Shown here: positions 41,626 through 51,159 of the stretch, piece after piece
Layout: each line of letters starts with the position of its first letter
Numbering within the stretch: position 1 is the stretch's first letter
Assembly: GCA_049323655.1 (NCBI GenBank)
Contig: JBMONO010000038.1
Location: forward strand, 108,867 to 172,866
DNA length: 64,000 nucleotides
Reading direction: 5' to 3'
DNA from: DB1 sp049323655
GTDB taxonomy: Bacteria > Desulfobacterota > Desulfobulbia > Desulfobulbales > SURF-16
Program-made: the position numbers and the translations under genes
Notes under the pieces: model-generated
Database searches by the model: none
Seen by the model: the letters and a program-made list of their open reading frames with translations, nothing else
Told to the model about the DNA's origin: nothing

Positions 41626-44085
41626 TCACTTCTCCGGAAAGGGCACCGCGTGGCCGCTGCCGAGATCGTACTGGGTACGGGTGATGAGCTCATCCTGCAT
41701 CATCGGATTGAGATCCTTGAAATAGGCGGAATAACCGGAGACCCGCACCATGAGATCCGGATACTTTTCCGGATGCTTTTTGGCATCCATGAGCAGCTCG
41801 TAGGTCATGATGTTGAACTGGACCTGCTGGCCGCCGGCGCGGAAATAGGCCTCCACTGTCCGGGCAAAGGGCACGACGGTCGCCGCCTCCTCCGCTTCCG
41901 GGGTGTACTTGAGATTGAGCGCCCAGCAGCCGGGCACCTGAACGCCGCCCAGCTCGGCCACCGCGTTGAGGCAGGCGGTGAGCTGCGGGGCAGCGCCGGA
42001 CACCGGGGTGATGCCGCTTGCAAAGACCTCGCCCGCCCGGCGGCCGCTCGGCAGGGCGCCGCTGATGCCGCCCAGGCCGGCGTGGTTGGTCATGGTCCAG
42101 TAGGCCGGCCGGTAGGGGCCGCCTCGGTAATTGGTGCGGGCCTGATAGAACTCGTAGAGATGACGGATCAGGTTGCGGGCGTTCTTGCGGGCCAGCGGCT
42201 CCTCGGTGCCGTACTTGGGAGTGCGGTTTTTCAGAAACTGGCGCATCGCCTCGCCGCCCGGCCCCCGGAAGTTGTCCACAAGGGCGGCGACCAGTTCGGC
42301 AAAGGTGTACTTGCGGTCGCCAAAGACCGCCTTTTCGATGGCGGAAAGCGAATCGACCACGTCGGCAAAGCCGATGTGGGTGGCGCCGGAGGAGTTGTAG
42401 AGGGCGCCGCCGGCAATGAGATCGCGGCCCTTTTCCAGCGGCCCCTCGAAAAAGGCGGAGAGCAGGGGGCTCGGCATCATCTGCTGGTGCACGGCACCGA
42501 GATAGTCGTTGAGCTGCACCGCCTGACCGGCCAGCCAGTCGAGCTGGGTCTTGAACACCTCCCAGAACTGCTCGAAACTGGTGAGGGTCTCGGGCAGGGG
42601 GGTGGCCGGGCCGATCTGGCGGTCGCCGGTGACCGGGCGCTTGCCGCCAAACAGGGCCATTTCCAGGGCCGCGGCGAGGTTGAGCATGATCGAACTCGAC
42701 GCCGGATAGTCACGACCGGAACTGGCCAGCTCGACGCAGCCGACCACCGCATAGTCGCGGGCGTGCTCCACCGTCTCGCCCTGGCCAACCAGGGCGGCGA
42801 TGTTGGCGACATCGTTGAACAGGGCGGGCACCGCCCTGGTCGACAGGATCACCTCGGCGACCCGCTCAACATAGGCGCGGGAATTGACCTCGTAATGGTA
42901 ACGGGCATTGACGTTGGGGTCGCGGGTGCGCAGCAGCTCGGTGACCCTGAGCATAACGTAGGTCAGATCATTGACCGCATCCCTACCCTCCTCGTCCACC
43001 CCGCCCAGGGTGATGGCCGGCACCGTGCCGGCGCCGCCGAACATCTCCTCCGAGGCCTCCGGCACCATCACCACGTTATCGGCGATCTTCAGCCACAGGC
43101 AGCCGATCAGCTCCATGGCCCCGCCGATATCGAGCCGCCCATCGTTTATGTCCCGGCAGTAGTAGGGATAAAGCACCTGATCGAGCCGGCCCGGACTCAT
43201 CGCCATGTTGATGTTCTCGGCGTGGATGCCGACCTGGCAGAGCCAGACGGCATTGACCGCCTCGCGGAAGGTGCGGGCCGGCAGGGCCGGCACCCGCCGA
43301 CAGACCGCGGCCATATCGAGAAATTCCCGGCGGCCCTGCGGATCGGCGCAGATTGCGGCCAGGGCCTCGGCCCGGTTCGCCAGATTCTCGGCATACTGCA
43401 TGATGCCCTTGAGGCTGATCCGCACCGCCTGGTAAAAGGCGGCCTGCCCCGTCGCCTCCGCGTCCCGCCGCCCGGCCAGGGCCGCCTGCCGCTGCCGGGC
43501 GATTTCGATCAGGCCGACCAGTCCCTTTTCCAGCATGAGCCGGTAGTTCGGCACGCAGTGGGAGACGCAGCCCAGCTTGCCGGCGATGAAAAAAACGAGA
43601 TTTTCAAAGAGACGGAGACACTGCGGTTCATGAAATTGCCGGCGCGCCACCTCCTGGACGTTTTTCTCCATCCAGAAGGGAAAGATTGTGTCATTGAGCT
43701 CGGCGGCATCCCGGGAGGAGAGGCGCTGGGGATTTTTCGGACGACTGCTCACGGTGTCGAGCTCGGGCCACAGGGTCAGGGCAAAGAACTCGGGGAAAAG
43801 CGGCGCGCCGAGCGCCTTGCTGGTGGTGGTGCCGGCCAGCAGATTGCGGTCCAGAAAGACCGGTTCCTTGTTTTCGAGGAAATGGGCGGTTTTCTTGGCC
43901 TGGCGCAGCTCCGGACTGTCGGCCGGCTTGTCGTACTTGCGCAGATACTCGGTCACCAGCCGGGCCCGCTCGATGCAGATCTCGGGGCGGGCGGCCAGGG
44001 ATTGCCGCCGCAGCTCGGCCAAGCGGGGCAGGGAGTCGAGGGTGTGGTCGGCCAGCCTGATATCGGCAAGGGTGAGTGCGGTCAT
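41626..44085 (-). CDS. Glycyl-radical enzyme (PFL/DhaB-type), substrate unknown
   Basis: An 819-residue anaerobic radical enzyme. The glycyl loop RVSGYSAYF places the radical on Gly784, and the thiyl Cys450 is in VVGCVELASSG. GCVE followed by a non-proline is typical of the dehydratase/lyase branch rather than true pyruvate formate-lyase, which has two adjacent Cys. N-terminal PFL domain landmarks (AEVILSTRAVPALFND) are present. The activase and an SCP2-like protein follow in the same operon. Candidates include diol, hydroxyproline or aromatic substrates; none can be chosen from sequence reading alone. Confidence 0.88.
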   Translation of the reverse strand: MTALTLADIRLADHTLDSLPRLAELRRQSLAARPEICIERARLVTEYLRKYDKPADSPELRQAKKTAHFLENKEPVFLDRNLLAGTTTSKALGAPLFPEFFALTLWPELDTVSSRPKNPQRLSSRDAAELNDTIFPFWMEKNVQEVARRQFHEPQCLRLFENLVFFIAGKLGCVSHCVPNYRLMLEKGLVGLIEIARQRQAALAGRRDAEATGQAAFYQAVRISLKGIMQYAENLANRAEALAAICADPQGRREFLDMAAVCRRVPALPARTFREAVNAVWLCQVGIHAENINMAMSPGRLDQVLYPYYCRDINDGRLDIGGAMELIGCLWLKIADNVVMVPEASEEMFGGAGTVPAITLGGVDEEGRDAVNDLTYVMLRVTELLRTRDPNVNARYHYEVNSRAYVERVAEVILSTRAVPALFNDVANIAALVGQGETVEHARDYAVVGCVELASSGRDYPASSSIMLNLAAALEMALFGGKRPVTGDRQIGPATPLPETLTSFEQFWEVFKTQLDWLAGQAVQLNDYLGAVHQQMMPSPLLSAFFEGPLEKGRDLIAGGALYNSSGATHIGFADVVDSLSAIEKAVFGDRKYTFAELVAALVDNFRGPGGEAMRQFLKNRTPKYGTEEPLARKNARNLIRHLYEFYQARTNYRGGPYRPAYWTMTNHAGLGGISGALPSGRRAGEVFASGITPVSGAAPQLTACLNAVAELGGVQVPGCWALNLKYTPEAEEAATVVPFARTVEAYFRAGGQQVQFNIMTYELLMDAKKHPEKYPDLMVRVSGYSAYFKDLNPMMQDELITRTQYDLGSGHAVPFPEK

Positions 44086-44216
44086 GATGGGCCTCCTTTA
44101 TCCGCCCGCTGAAAATGGGCTGCTTGCGGCACAGGATACGCCGCCGAATTGCCGCGGACCGAAAAGAACCTCACAATTCAAAAGACTGGCCGAAACCTTC
44201 ACCGGTCAACCAGCAG

Positions 44217-44498
44217 TTATCCGACGGGATGCGTGAACTTCGCCTGAAGCGGGAAACGCTCCGGATGCACGATTATTTCCTCCGTCAAATCCACGTCCAG
44301 CTCCGGCCAGTAGTAATGACCCGGCGTCAACTCCTCGACGTTGAGAATTTTGGCCACAGGTGCATTCCTGAACCACGGGAAGGTATCGTAGGCCATGAAG
44401 AGTTCACGCCCTCCCCCCCCCAGCAACCACACCCCATGGCTGGAGATATGCGTGACCTCAACCTGGAAAGTTCGTGCGCCAAGCGCGCTTAAGTTCAT
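44217..44498 (-). CDS. DUF2442 protein
   Basis: A 93-residue protein from the ATG at 44498 (MNLSALGARTFQVEVTHISS). Features GVWLLGGGGRELFMAYDTFP, WFRNAPVAKILNVEEL and HYYWPELDVDLTEEIIVHPE match the DUF2442 family. It overlaps the DUF4160 gene by 41 bases. The two families often occur as neighbours and are suspected to be a toxin-antitoxin-like pair; that is not established here. Confidence 0.8.
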   Translation of the reverse strand: MNLSALGARTFQVEVTHISSHGVWLLGGGGRELFMAYDTFPWFRNAPVAKILNVEELTPGHYYWPELDVDLTEEIIVHPERFPLQAKFTHPVG

Positions 44499-44697
44499 CG
44501 TCGTGTACCTCGATAATGTTCTCGATTTCTTTAATCTGGCTACGGGAAAGTCGGCAATTGGTGGCAAGCTCAATATGCGGCTCCAGCCAGAATTTCGCCT
44601 CTCCGTCGCCGCAATGGACGTGCACATGCATCCGTGATTCCTCACGGGAAAAGAAAAAGAAACGATAACCTCTTTCCCGGAACACCGTTGGACCCAT
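44458..44697 (-). CDS. DUF4160 protein
   Basis: A 79-residue protein: MGPTVFRERGYRFFFFSREE, then HVHVHCGDGEAKFWLEPHIE with the histidine cluster of DUF4160, and SRSQIKEIENIIEVHDDEL. It is the first gene of the pair with DUF2442. Function unknown. Confidence 0.82.
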   Translation of the reverse strand: MGPTVFRERGYRFFFFSREESRMHVHVHCGDGEAKFWLEPHIELATNCRLSRSQIKEIENIIEVHDDELKRAWRTNFPG

Positions 44698-44804
44698 CGT
44701 TCTCCTGTCATAGCTCTTGGCTTGATAGAGTGACGAAACATCTTTGTTTCAATCATCTCGCAACGCTTCCATCCGAAAACACCCATACAAACCCCTTCTC
44801 AGTC

Positions 44805-47240
44805 TCACAAAATATCGAGCCCGATCGCCAGGCGATGCCGCTGCCAGTCGTTGTCAAGCAGCAGGAAATAGCCGAAGAGCTGATAGTGGTACTCGGCCGG
44901 ATCAACCGCGGAGTGGAACGGCACCTGGAGGGCGGTGGCATAGATGAGCTGGCCGAGGAAAAGGCCGTCGGCGATCTCGACCAACTGGTCGAGACAGAAA
45001 CCGATGGGCGCCGGCCCGCCGATGAGCGGATAGCGGTAATGAAACTGAAAGACCTTTTTGGCCCCCGCCGGCCCGTTGGTGATGGGCAAAATCGACTCCC
45101 GCTCCGAGACGCCGAGAAAGATGTAGCCCTGGCGGGCAAAGGGAGACGGCCCCTGTTCGGCCACCCGGCGCAGGGAGGGATCGGGAACGCGGTAGTTCAT
45201 GTCAACGACCCGCAAAAGCGGATCAAAAGCGACGATGCGCTCATCCTGAAGATTGCAGCCGAAGAGCCAGTGGCGCGCCGCCTCCTCTTCCCAGAAGGCC
45301 TTGTCCGATGCCGCCATGCCATCGTCCCACGGGCCGCTTGCCAGATGGTCGGCGAACAGACCGGGATTTTCCCAATACCCCTGGGCGTTTTTAACCACCA
45401 GGTCGTAGTGGAGCAGACTGGCCGCATGATTGCGCAGCTCCCGCACCCGGGCCGGATAGCGACGGGCGAGATCCGGTGATTCATCAAGCAGCATGCTGAG
45501 CCGCCGGCCGCTGATCCGCTCGAAGGATTTGCCGGCCCAGGGAAAGAGATACTTGCCGATGCTGTGCCAGACCATGTCAAGCAGGTTCGGCAGGGGCAGC
45601 CTTTTTCGGCTGATACTGTCTGCCAGACAGCCGGGAAAGAGGACGCTTGCCTCGAAACGGGCATCGGCATCGGCCAGGAAGGTGTCACGGAAACCGAGAT
45701 GGAGGTTGAGATTGGCGCCGTGGTAGTAGTCAAGGCCACGGGTCGGCTCCGGCCTGCCGTACCAGTCGCGCCCTTCCGTACTGTCAACCCGGACGTTGAA
45801 TCCCCGGGCGCCGCTGCCCTGAAACAGACCGTCCCGCACCAGCGGCGCGACCCCGGCCCGGAACAGCCGGTGCAGGGATTCAAAATGGACGAGCTGGTCG
45901 TCGTGGCGGGTGGAGGCCGAGATCTCCCGGCTGAGGCGCTGCAGCATCTGCAGCACCGATTCGTTGTCCCGCAGCAGTTCGCGGACGTTCCCGTCCTCTG
46001 CCCCCCGGGGCGATGGTTCGGTGATCAGGGTGGTGAACTTGCGGCGGAGCCGCTCGTCGTCCTGCCAGCCCTGTTGCCAGTCCATGGTCTGCCGCTCCGC
46101 CGCGTCTTTCCGGACCATAGCCGGCCCGCCGTAGCCCAGTTCGGCATAGCCGCTCTCCCCCGGCCGCGGCCGCAGTTGAGGGAAAACATCGTCCGCGTAG
46201 ACCCGTTCGGCCAACCGGGGATCCATCATGAGGAAATAGCCGTTGTTCTGGTAGCCGTAGTAGTCATTCTCCCGGCCGATGGCCTCCTTCAACGCCCGAT
46301 TGAGACGGTGGAGGGCGGGATTGTAAGGCTCGCCCAGCGGGATGTCGGGCAGTTCCGGGGCGAAGGGCAGCCGCAGACTGCCGAAGCTGTAATGGCGGGT
46401 GGCGTAAATGAGCTGGCCGAGATAGATGCCCTCGCCGATTTGCACCAGCTCGTCGATGAGCCGGGTCATCGGATAGGCAGGGGAAAGCCGCGGCCAACGG
46501 TAGTTGAGCTGGTAGACCTGCTTGCCGTTCATGGCCGGCACCACCGAGGCGTTGAACTCGCAGAGAAAGACGCCGCCGGTCTTGCTGTAGGGAATGAGCC
46601 GCTCCCTGGTCAGATGCTCGGGGAGCAGGGCGCCGCCGAACAACTCCTGATCCACCGCGGTCGGCCGGTCAACCAGCTGCCACACCTCGCTCAACACCGG
46701 GATGCCGAGACGCCGCAACAGATCCCGGTCCGCCGGCTCGCGGAAAAAATTGCGACCGATCCGGCTTGCCGCCGGATCATAGGCAGCGAGCACCTCGGCG
46801 TCGTTGCCGCATCTGTCCGCCACCACCGCCCGGCTGACCGGTTCGAAGGTCTTGCCCATCCACAGGCCGGTATCGGCAAAGGTCAGGTTCCAGGCGGTGG
46901 CCATCCATTCGATGGCGGCGATGCGGGAGCGGTCCTCGCCAAGCAGGGCGGCGGTGTTTTTGAAATAATCGCTGTCGCGGATGGAGAGGGGAACGCCGAT
47001 CATCGGTCCGTCGATGATCTCGGGCCGGCCGCACTTGAAAAGAACCTCAAGCTTGTGATGGAGGGCCGGCCACTCGTTCCGTCGGTTGTTGTCGGCCAGA
47101 ACCCGCTGGTAGCCGGCCAGCATGGCGAAGAGATCGCCGCTCAGGTCACGGGAAAGGATTTTCGCCAGTTCCTCGGCCAGGATATTGCTCTCCCGGGCCG
47201 ACGCGGCGGGGAAATTGCTGCTGCTGAGCCTGCTCGTCAT
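44805..47240 (-). CDS. Unrecognised 811-residue protein with internal duplication
   Basis: I do not recognise this family. It is a soluble-looking protein with no signal peptide or membrane helix. Two related segments are visible: residues about 237-360 (KQVYQLNYRWP, LIDELVQIGEGIYLGQLIYA, YYGYQNNGYFLMMDP) and about 727-805 (KKVFQFHYRYP, CLDQLVEIADGLFLGQLIYA, YHYQLFGYFLLLDND). Each segment pairs a beta-like start with an amphipathic helix and ends in a GYFL motif. The N-terminal third is helical and the middle is rich in Arg and aromatic residues. The neighbour upstream is the M1-ChaN fusion, 175 bases away. Confidence 0.7.
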   Translation of the reverse strand: MTSRLSSSNFPAASARESNILAEELAKILSRDLSGDLFAMLAGYQRVLADNNRRNEWPALHHKLEVLFKCGRPEIIDGPMIGVPLSIRDSDYFKNTAALLGEDRSRIAAIEWMATAWNLTFADTGLWMGKTFEPVSRAVVADRCGNDAEVLAAYDPAASRIGRNFFREPADRDLLRRLGIPVLSEVWQLVDRPTAVDQELFGGALLPEHLTRERLIPYSKTGGVFLCEFNASVVPAMNGKQVYQLNYRWPRLSPAYPMTRLIDELVQIGEGIYLGQLIYATRHYSFGSLRLPFAPELPDIPLGEPYNPALHRLNRALKEAIGRENDYYGYQNNGYFLMMDPRLAERVYADDVFPQLRPRPGESGYAELGYGGPAMVRKDAAERQTMDWQQGWQDDERLRRKFTTLITEPSPRGAEDGNVRELLRDNESVLQMLQRLSREISASTRHDDQLVHFESLHRLFRAGVAPLVRDGLFQGSGARGFNVRVDSTEGRDWYGRPEPTRGLDYYHGANLNLHLGFRDTFLADADARFEASVLFPGCLADSISRKRLPLPNLLDMVWHSIGKYLFPWAGKSFERISGRRLSMLLDESPDLARRYPARVRELRNHAASLLHYDLVVKNAQGYWENPGLFADHLASGPWDDGMAASDKAFWEEEAARHWLFGCNLQDERIVAFDPLLRVVDMNYRVPDPSLRRVAEQGPSPFARQGYIFLGVSERESILPITNGPAGAKKVFQFHYRYPLIGGPAPIGFCLDQLVEIADGLFLGQLIYATALQVPFHSAVDPAEYHYQLFGYFLLLDNDWQRHRLAIGLDIL

Positions 47241-47415
47241 TTTCCTTTCCTCCCGTCACTGCGTGAAGAAAAAGGACATCTTGGGGGCCGACGCACCATG
47301 GTGCATGTTGCGCGGCTCGTCTCGCTGAACAATTGATTGTATTATAGCACACATTTCCCCCGATTCATCCTCTTCCTCCGTCCGACGCATTTTTTTTCGC
47401 GGCAGCCGGGAACAA

Positions 47416-50400
47416 TCAGATCGCGACCTCATACTCAAGCAGGGCATCCGGCAACAGCGGCACCGGCCGCCGCACCCGCACCGTGACGGTGTCGCCGTGT
47501 TCCTTGTAGAGCAGGGCGATCTTGATATCCTCAACCTCACTGATCGTTTGCCCGTCCACCGCCAGGATGACGTCGTTTTTCCGCATGCCTGCCTTCTCTG
47601 CTCCGCCGTTCGGGGCAAAGCCGGCAACGACAATGGCCTTGTCCTTCTCCTCCAGCATGACGCCGAGCATGGGCTGCGGCGAGAGCTCGGCCGGCGGGGA
47701 GAAAAAGACGTAATCGGCATCTTCCGGCGCCAGCTCGCCCTCCCGGGCATTGAGGAGCACCGACTGGGTGACGTCAAGGCGCCGGGCGAGGCGGGGCGGG
47801 ATGGCGTTGTTCTTCACCACATGACCGGAGCCGGCGATGACGAGCATCTTTTTCTGCGGATTTGCGCGAAGAAAATTTGCGGCGGTCTCGGCCATGGTTT
47901 CATCCCACAGCACCTGGGCCTGGACAAAGTTCGCCACCTTGTCTTCGGTGAAATGGGCGCCGCTGTGGCCGACAAAAACACCGAGCAACCGTTCCCGGTA
48001 ACCGGCCATGGAGAGATCGCGCTCTGGCGGCAGGGTCTGGCGCGTCTCTTCCGGCAGACCGGCGATGCCGCTGCCCTTGAAGGTGGCGCTGACCACAGCC
48101 TTGTCGAGATTAAGGGCAATGACCGGCAGCCGGTTGGCCCGGGCGAACTGGAGAATATCCCGGTAAAAACGGTAGTCATAGCCCCAGTTTTTGAAGTAGC
48201 GGGCATCTTTGAGAAACCGCCGCTCGTCGATCTCGCCGTTGACGTAGGCATCCAGGGCGTGCTGGACGCTGCGGTTGAACATCTCCATGCCGATGGCAAG
48301 CTCCGGATGGCGGGCGTGCAGGGCCTGCAAGACCCGGTACTGGAGGATATGATCCGCCTGGTTGACATGGGTCTCGCCGACATAAACCACCCGGCTTTCG
48401 GCAACGCGGTCCATGATGGCGGCGAAATCAAGGCTCTTTTCCACCGCCGCCCCGCGCGGCGGCTGGTCGAGCTGCCGGACCAGCCCGGTGCGGGAAGGCG
48501 GAATGCGTTTGTCCTGGATCGCGCCGCCGACAAAGTGAAGATAACCATACTTGCCGTAATGGCGCAGCTTGCGCGCCGCCGCCTCCACCTCGGCGGCGGC
48601 GGCCGCCTTGACCAGCACCGCCACCTTATCCGGGGAAAGGGGATTGGTGCGCACCTCAACGGAGAAACCCTCTGTCGGCAGATCCGGCACGGCAAAAAGC
48701 CCGGCCCCGGCCCTGGAGGAAGTGCCGAGAAAGAGGATGTGGCGGCCGGCCAGCTCCTTGTCGTCGAGCTCCGCCTCGCTCACCACTTGGCAGCCCATTT
48801 CCGCCAGCAGCGGCAGAAAGGCGGCAAAAACCTCCTCCTGCCCATCCTGCAGGACGGCGAGTTGATCACCGCCGCCCTGGAAGCGCGCCCAGACCGGCGG
48901 CAACTCGTCGGCGGCCAGCTCCCGCATCAGACTGTAGTCCGGATCGACCACCAGTTCGGTGGGCATGGCGGTAAAGACAAGGGTCACCGGGGTGCGGGCC
49001 TGGTCAACCGCCACCGCCTGCTCGACGACCTCGCTGCCGGCCATGATCCTTACCGGCACGGTCAACCGGTAGGGCGTCGTGTTCTCCTGGACCAGCTCGA
49101 AGCCAAGCTCCGGATTGCCGTCCTTGATGGTGAGCCGCAGTTTATCAACCGTGAGCCGGGGGACGTCGGCCCGCTCCAGCCACTGCGCGAAAAAGCCGGT
49201 GAGATCCTGGCCGGCGGCCGCGGCAAAGGCGCGCTCCAGATCATTCCACGCGGCGTCACGGAAACGGTGCTCCGCGTAAAAGGCGCGCAGGGCGGCGAAA
49301 AAGGCCTCATCGCCCACCCGCAGCCGCAGCATGTGAAAGATCATGCTCGCCTTGTTGTAACCCACCGCCCGGCTGGCGAGACTCACCGTGCCGTAATCGG
49401 CCGCATCACGGAAATCCTTGACCGCCATGGCATTGTCCGCCGCCACCACCCCCTGATAGCGGATGAGCTGGTTCTTGCGGAAATCGATCCCCTCCCCTTT
49501 TTCCTCGGCATAGGCCTGGTCGGCCAGATAGGTGGTCAATCCCTCACACCAGTTGCCGCCGGCAGGATCAACCCCAACCGCATTGCCGAACCAGGAATGG
49601 AGCACCTCGTGGCCCAGCGAGGTGTCGCTGATAAAGGGCAGCCGCACCACGCTCTGACCGAGCAGGGTGAAAGTCGGCATGGCGTAGCCGGTGGGCAGAC
49701 GGTTTTCGACGACGCTGTAACGTTTGAAGGGATAGGGGCCGATCAGCTCTTGATAACGGGCCAGATAGGCCTTGGCCTTCGCGCCGTAAGTGGCGGCGAG
49801 CTGGCGATCCTCCGGGAAGAAATAGGTGGCGAGGATGGCGCCGCCGGGCAGAGTCTCCTCGCTTACCTCATAGGGGCCGGCGACAAAATGGACAAAGGGC
49901 AGGGGATGATCGAAGCGGAAGCTGACCCGACGGGTCGCGCCCTGCTCGGCATAGCTGATCTCATCCGCCTCGGAGATTGCTGAAAAACCGGCGGGGATGT
50001 CGGCGGTGAGGCTGATCACCGCCGCCCAGGGCAACACCGGATACCAACTGTCGAGGAGAACGATGCCCTGTTGATCGACCATGGAATTGTCCGCCGGTTT
50101 GGCGGCATACTCCTTGGCAAAGGAGATTTCCACCTGTTGCGGCCGGGGCGCAACGGGCAGCACCAGGATGCCGTCCGCCTCGATCTCGGCCGCATGGCTG
50201 ACCCCGTCGAGACGGAGGGCGTCGATGATAATGCCGTCGGCCCGCAGCCGCACCGCCTCCTGGCCGGGGTGAACAAAGCGGGCCACTCCCTGGAGGAGAT
50301 GACGTTCCGGGACAAAGGAAACCGTAAGGTCGAGCCGTGGCGGCCCGGCGACAGCAGGAATGGCCACGAGCATGACGGCAAGAAAAAGCGAGAAAAGAAG

Positions 50401-50421
50401 GACGACAGAATCGAGTTTCAT
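47416..50421 (-). CDS. Fusion of M1 aminopeptidase, ChaN-like and PDZ domains
   Basis: A 1001-residue protein with an N-terminal signal peptide (LDSVVLLFSLFLAVMLVAIP). Residues about 25-560 are an M1 gluzincin: zinc site HEVLH at 271-275 and the third ligand in GNWCEGLTTYLAD. Residues about 675-900 are a ChaN/DUF399 domain (VVYVGETHVNQADHILQYRV, ELAIGMEMFNRSVQ, GHSGAHF, VIAGSGHVVKN), a family linked to haem and iron uptake. The end (about 917-990) is a PDZ domain (PMLGVMLEEKDKAIV, KAGMRKNDVILAVDG). Probably periplasmic. The combination is unusual; function unknown. Confidence 0.85.
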   Translation of the reverse strand: MKLDSVVLLFSLFLAVMLVAIPAVAGPPRLDLTVSFVPERHLLQGVARFVHPGQEAVRLRADGIIIDALRLDGVSHAAEIEADGILVLPVAPRPQQVEISFAKEYAAKPADNSMVDQQGIVLLDSWYPVLPWAAVISLTADIPAGFSAISEADEISYAEQGATRRVSFRFDHPLPFVHFVAGPYEVSEETLPGGAILATYFFPEDRQLAATYGAKAKAYLARYQELIGPYPFKRYSVVENRLPTGYAMPTFTLLGQSVVRLPFISDTSLGHEVLHSWFGNAVGVDPAGGNWCEGLTTYLADQAYAEEKGEGIDFRKNQLIRYQGVVAADNAMAVKDFRDAADYGTVSLASRAVGYNKASMIFHMLRLRVGDEAFFAALRAFYAEHRFRDAAWNDLERAFAAAAGQDLTGFFAQWLERADVPRLTVDKLRLTIKDGNPELGFELVQENTTPYRLTVPVRIMAGSEVVEQAVAVDQARTPVTLVFTAMPTELVVDPDYSLMRELAADELPPVWARFQGGGDQLAVLQDGQEEVFAAFLPLLAEMGCQVVSEAELDDKELAGRHILFLGTSSRAGAGLFAVPDLPTEGFSVEVRTNPLSPDKVAVLVKAAAAAEVEAAARKLRHYGKYGYLHFVGGAIQDKRIPPSRTGLVRQLDQPPRGAAVEKSLDFAAIMDRVAESRVVYVGETHVNQADHILQYRVLQALHARHPELAIGMEMFNRSVQHALDAYVNGEIDERRFLKDARYFKNWGYDYRFYRDILQFARANRLPVIALNLDKAVVSATFKGSGIAGLPEETRQTLPPERDLSMAGYRERLLGVFVGHSGAHFTEDKVANFVQAQVLWDETMAETAANFLRANPQKKMLVIAGSGHVVKNNAIPPRLARRLDVTQSVLLNAREGELAPEDADYVFFSPPAELSPQPMLGVMLEEKDKAIVVAGFAPNGGAEKAGMRKNDVILAVDGQTISEVEDIKIALLYKEHGDTVTVRVRRPVPLLPDALLEYEVAI

Positions 50422-50566
50422 AGTGCTCCCAAATGGTGAAAGAAAAAAATCAGGAAGGTTACGAACCCTGAGCTGGTTCCGGCGGCTTGATTTCTTTTCT
50501 GGAGATGGGTAAAGTGAAAAAAGTTCCCGCCCGTGGTCATGATATCATCGGCAGAGAGGTGCGACA

Positions 50567-50917
50567 ATGACGGATTTCAAAAAGAGATGGAACCTGGAGA
50601 TGGCGATGGCGGTGCTGGAAAATCCGACCATCGACAGCGACACCTGGTCCGAGGCGGTGGAGTGGCTGCTCCTCTATGGGCCGACCCCCATCCGCGAGTT
50701 GCTGAGCCGGGCCTCGCAGACGGCGACCTGCGCCTGCTACCCGGAGCTGCAACCGGCCGGCTACACCCCGGAAGGAGAACCCTGCTATGACCTGACCGCA
50801 ATTGCCGATACCCTGGGGCTTGCAGAGGACGAGCTGCAGCGGAAAATGGCGGAGAAAGAAGAGATGCACGGGGTGCGCCACCTCTTTGACGAGGAGGAAA
50901 CCTGCAAAATTCAGTGA
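50567..50917 (+). CDS. Hypothetical 116-residue protein
   Basis: Not recognised. An acidic, helical protein (MTDFKKRWNLEMAMAVLENP, WSEAVEWLLLYGPTPIRELL) whose latter half (LTAIADTLGLAEDELQRKMA) resembles a helix-turn-helix-like segment. Two Cys lie in ATCACYPE. Divergent from the M1-ChaN gene and convergent with the candidate selenoprotein. A GAGAGGTGCGACA precedes the ATG. Confidence 0.6.
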   Translation: MTDFKKRWNLEMAMAVLENPTIDSDTWSEAVEWLLLYGPTPIRELLSRASQTATCACYPELQPAGYTPEGEPCYDLTAIADTLGLAEDELQRKMAEKEEMHGVRHLFDEEETCKIQ

Positions 50918-50946
50918 GTTGCCGCCGCAATCGTCCTGTGCAGCGG

Positions 50947-51159
50947 TCAGGTCTTTTCCACCACCATCCGCACCCCCTCCAGGGTGGGCCAGCGCTCGAT
51001 GATGCGGCCGTCGGCGCAGACCACCACCCGCTCCATCTTCACCGCCTGTTCCGCAGTGCAGAGAAAGCCGAACCGCTCTCCCACCCGCGCCTGTCGCAGA
51101 CGTCCCCTGACGTCCTTGAAACCCTTTCAGCAGTCGTCCCGATAATCCGGCAAGTCCAT
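50947..51159 (-). CDS. Candidate small selenoprotein (in-frame UGA as Sec11)
   Basis: A 70-residue frame starting MDLPDYRDDC at the ATG 51159 and interrupted only by TGA at codon 11 (51129-51127). Past it the frame runs 59 sense codons to a TGA (…KGFKDVRGRLRQARVGERF, GFLCTAEQAVKMERVVVCAD, GRIIERWPTLEGVRMVVEKT). Reading UGA as selenocysteine gives a Cys-Sec pair followed by Lys-Gly-Phe. AGGAGG lies upstream, somewhat far from the ATG (GTG three bases earlier is an alternative). A hairpin of bacterial SECIS type starts just after the UGA, and selA is in this window. The family is not recognised. An alternative is a pseudogene with a point stop. Confidence 0.6.
51098..51115 (-). promoter_or_regulatory. 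SECIS-like hairpin after the in-frame UGA
   Basis: GGACGTC-AGGG-GACGTCT on the minus strand folds into six Watson-Crick pairs plus one G-U pair with a four-base loop AGGG. The loop starts 19 bases after the UGA and has G at its second position. Distance, loop size and loop G fit the known bacterial SECIS pattern that recruits SelB. Confidence 0.55.

Noticed and set aside
44217..44697. DUF4160/DUF2442 as a proven toxin-antitoxin module
   Set aside because: Arrangement is suggestive but neither family has an established toxin activity that I can support from sequence.
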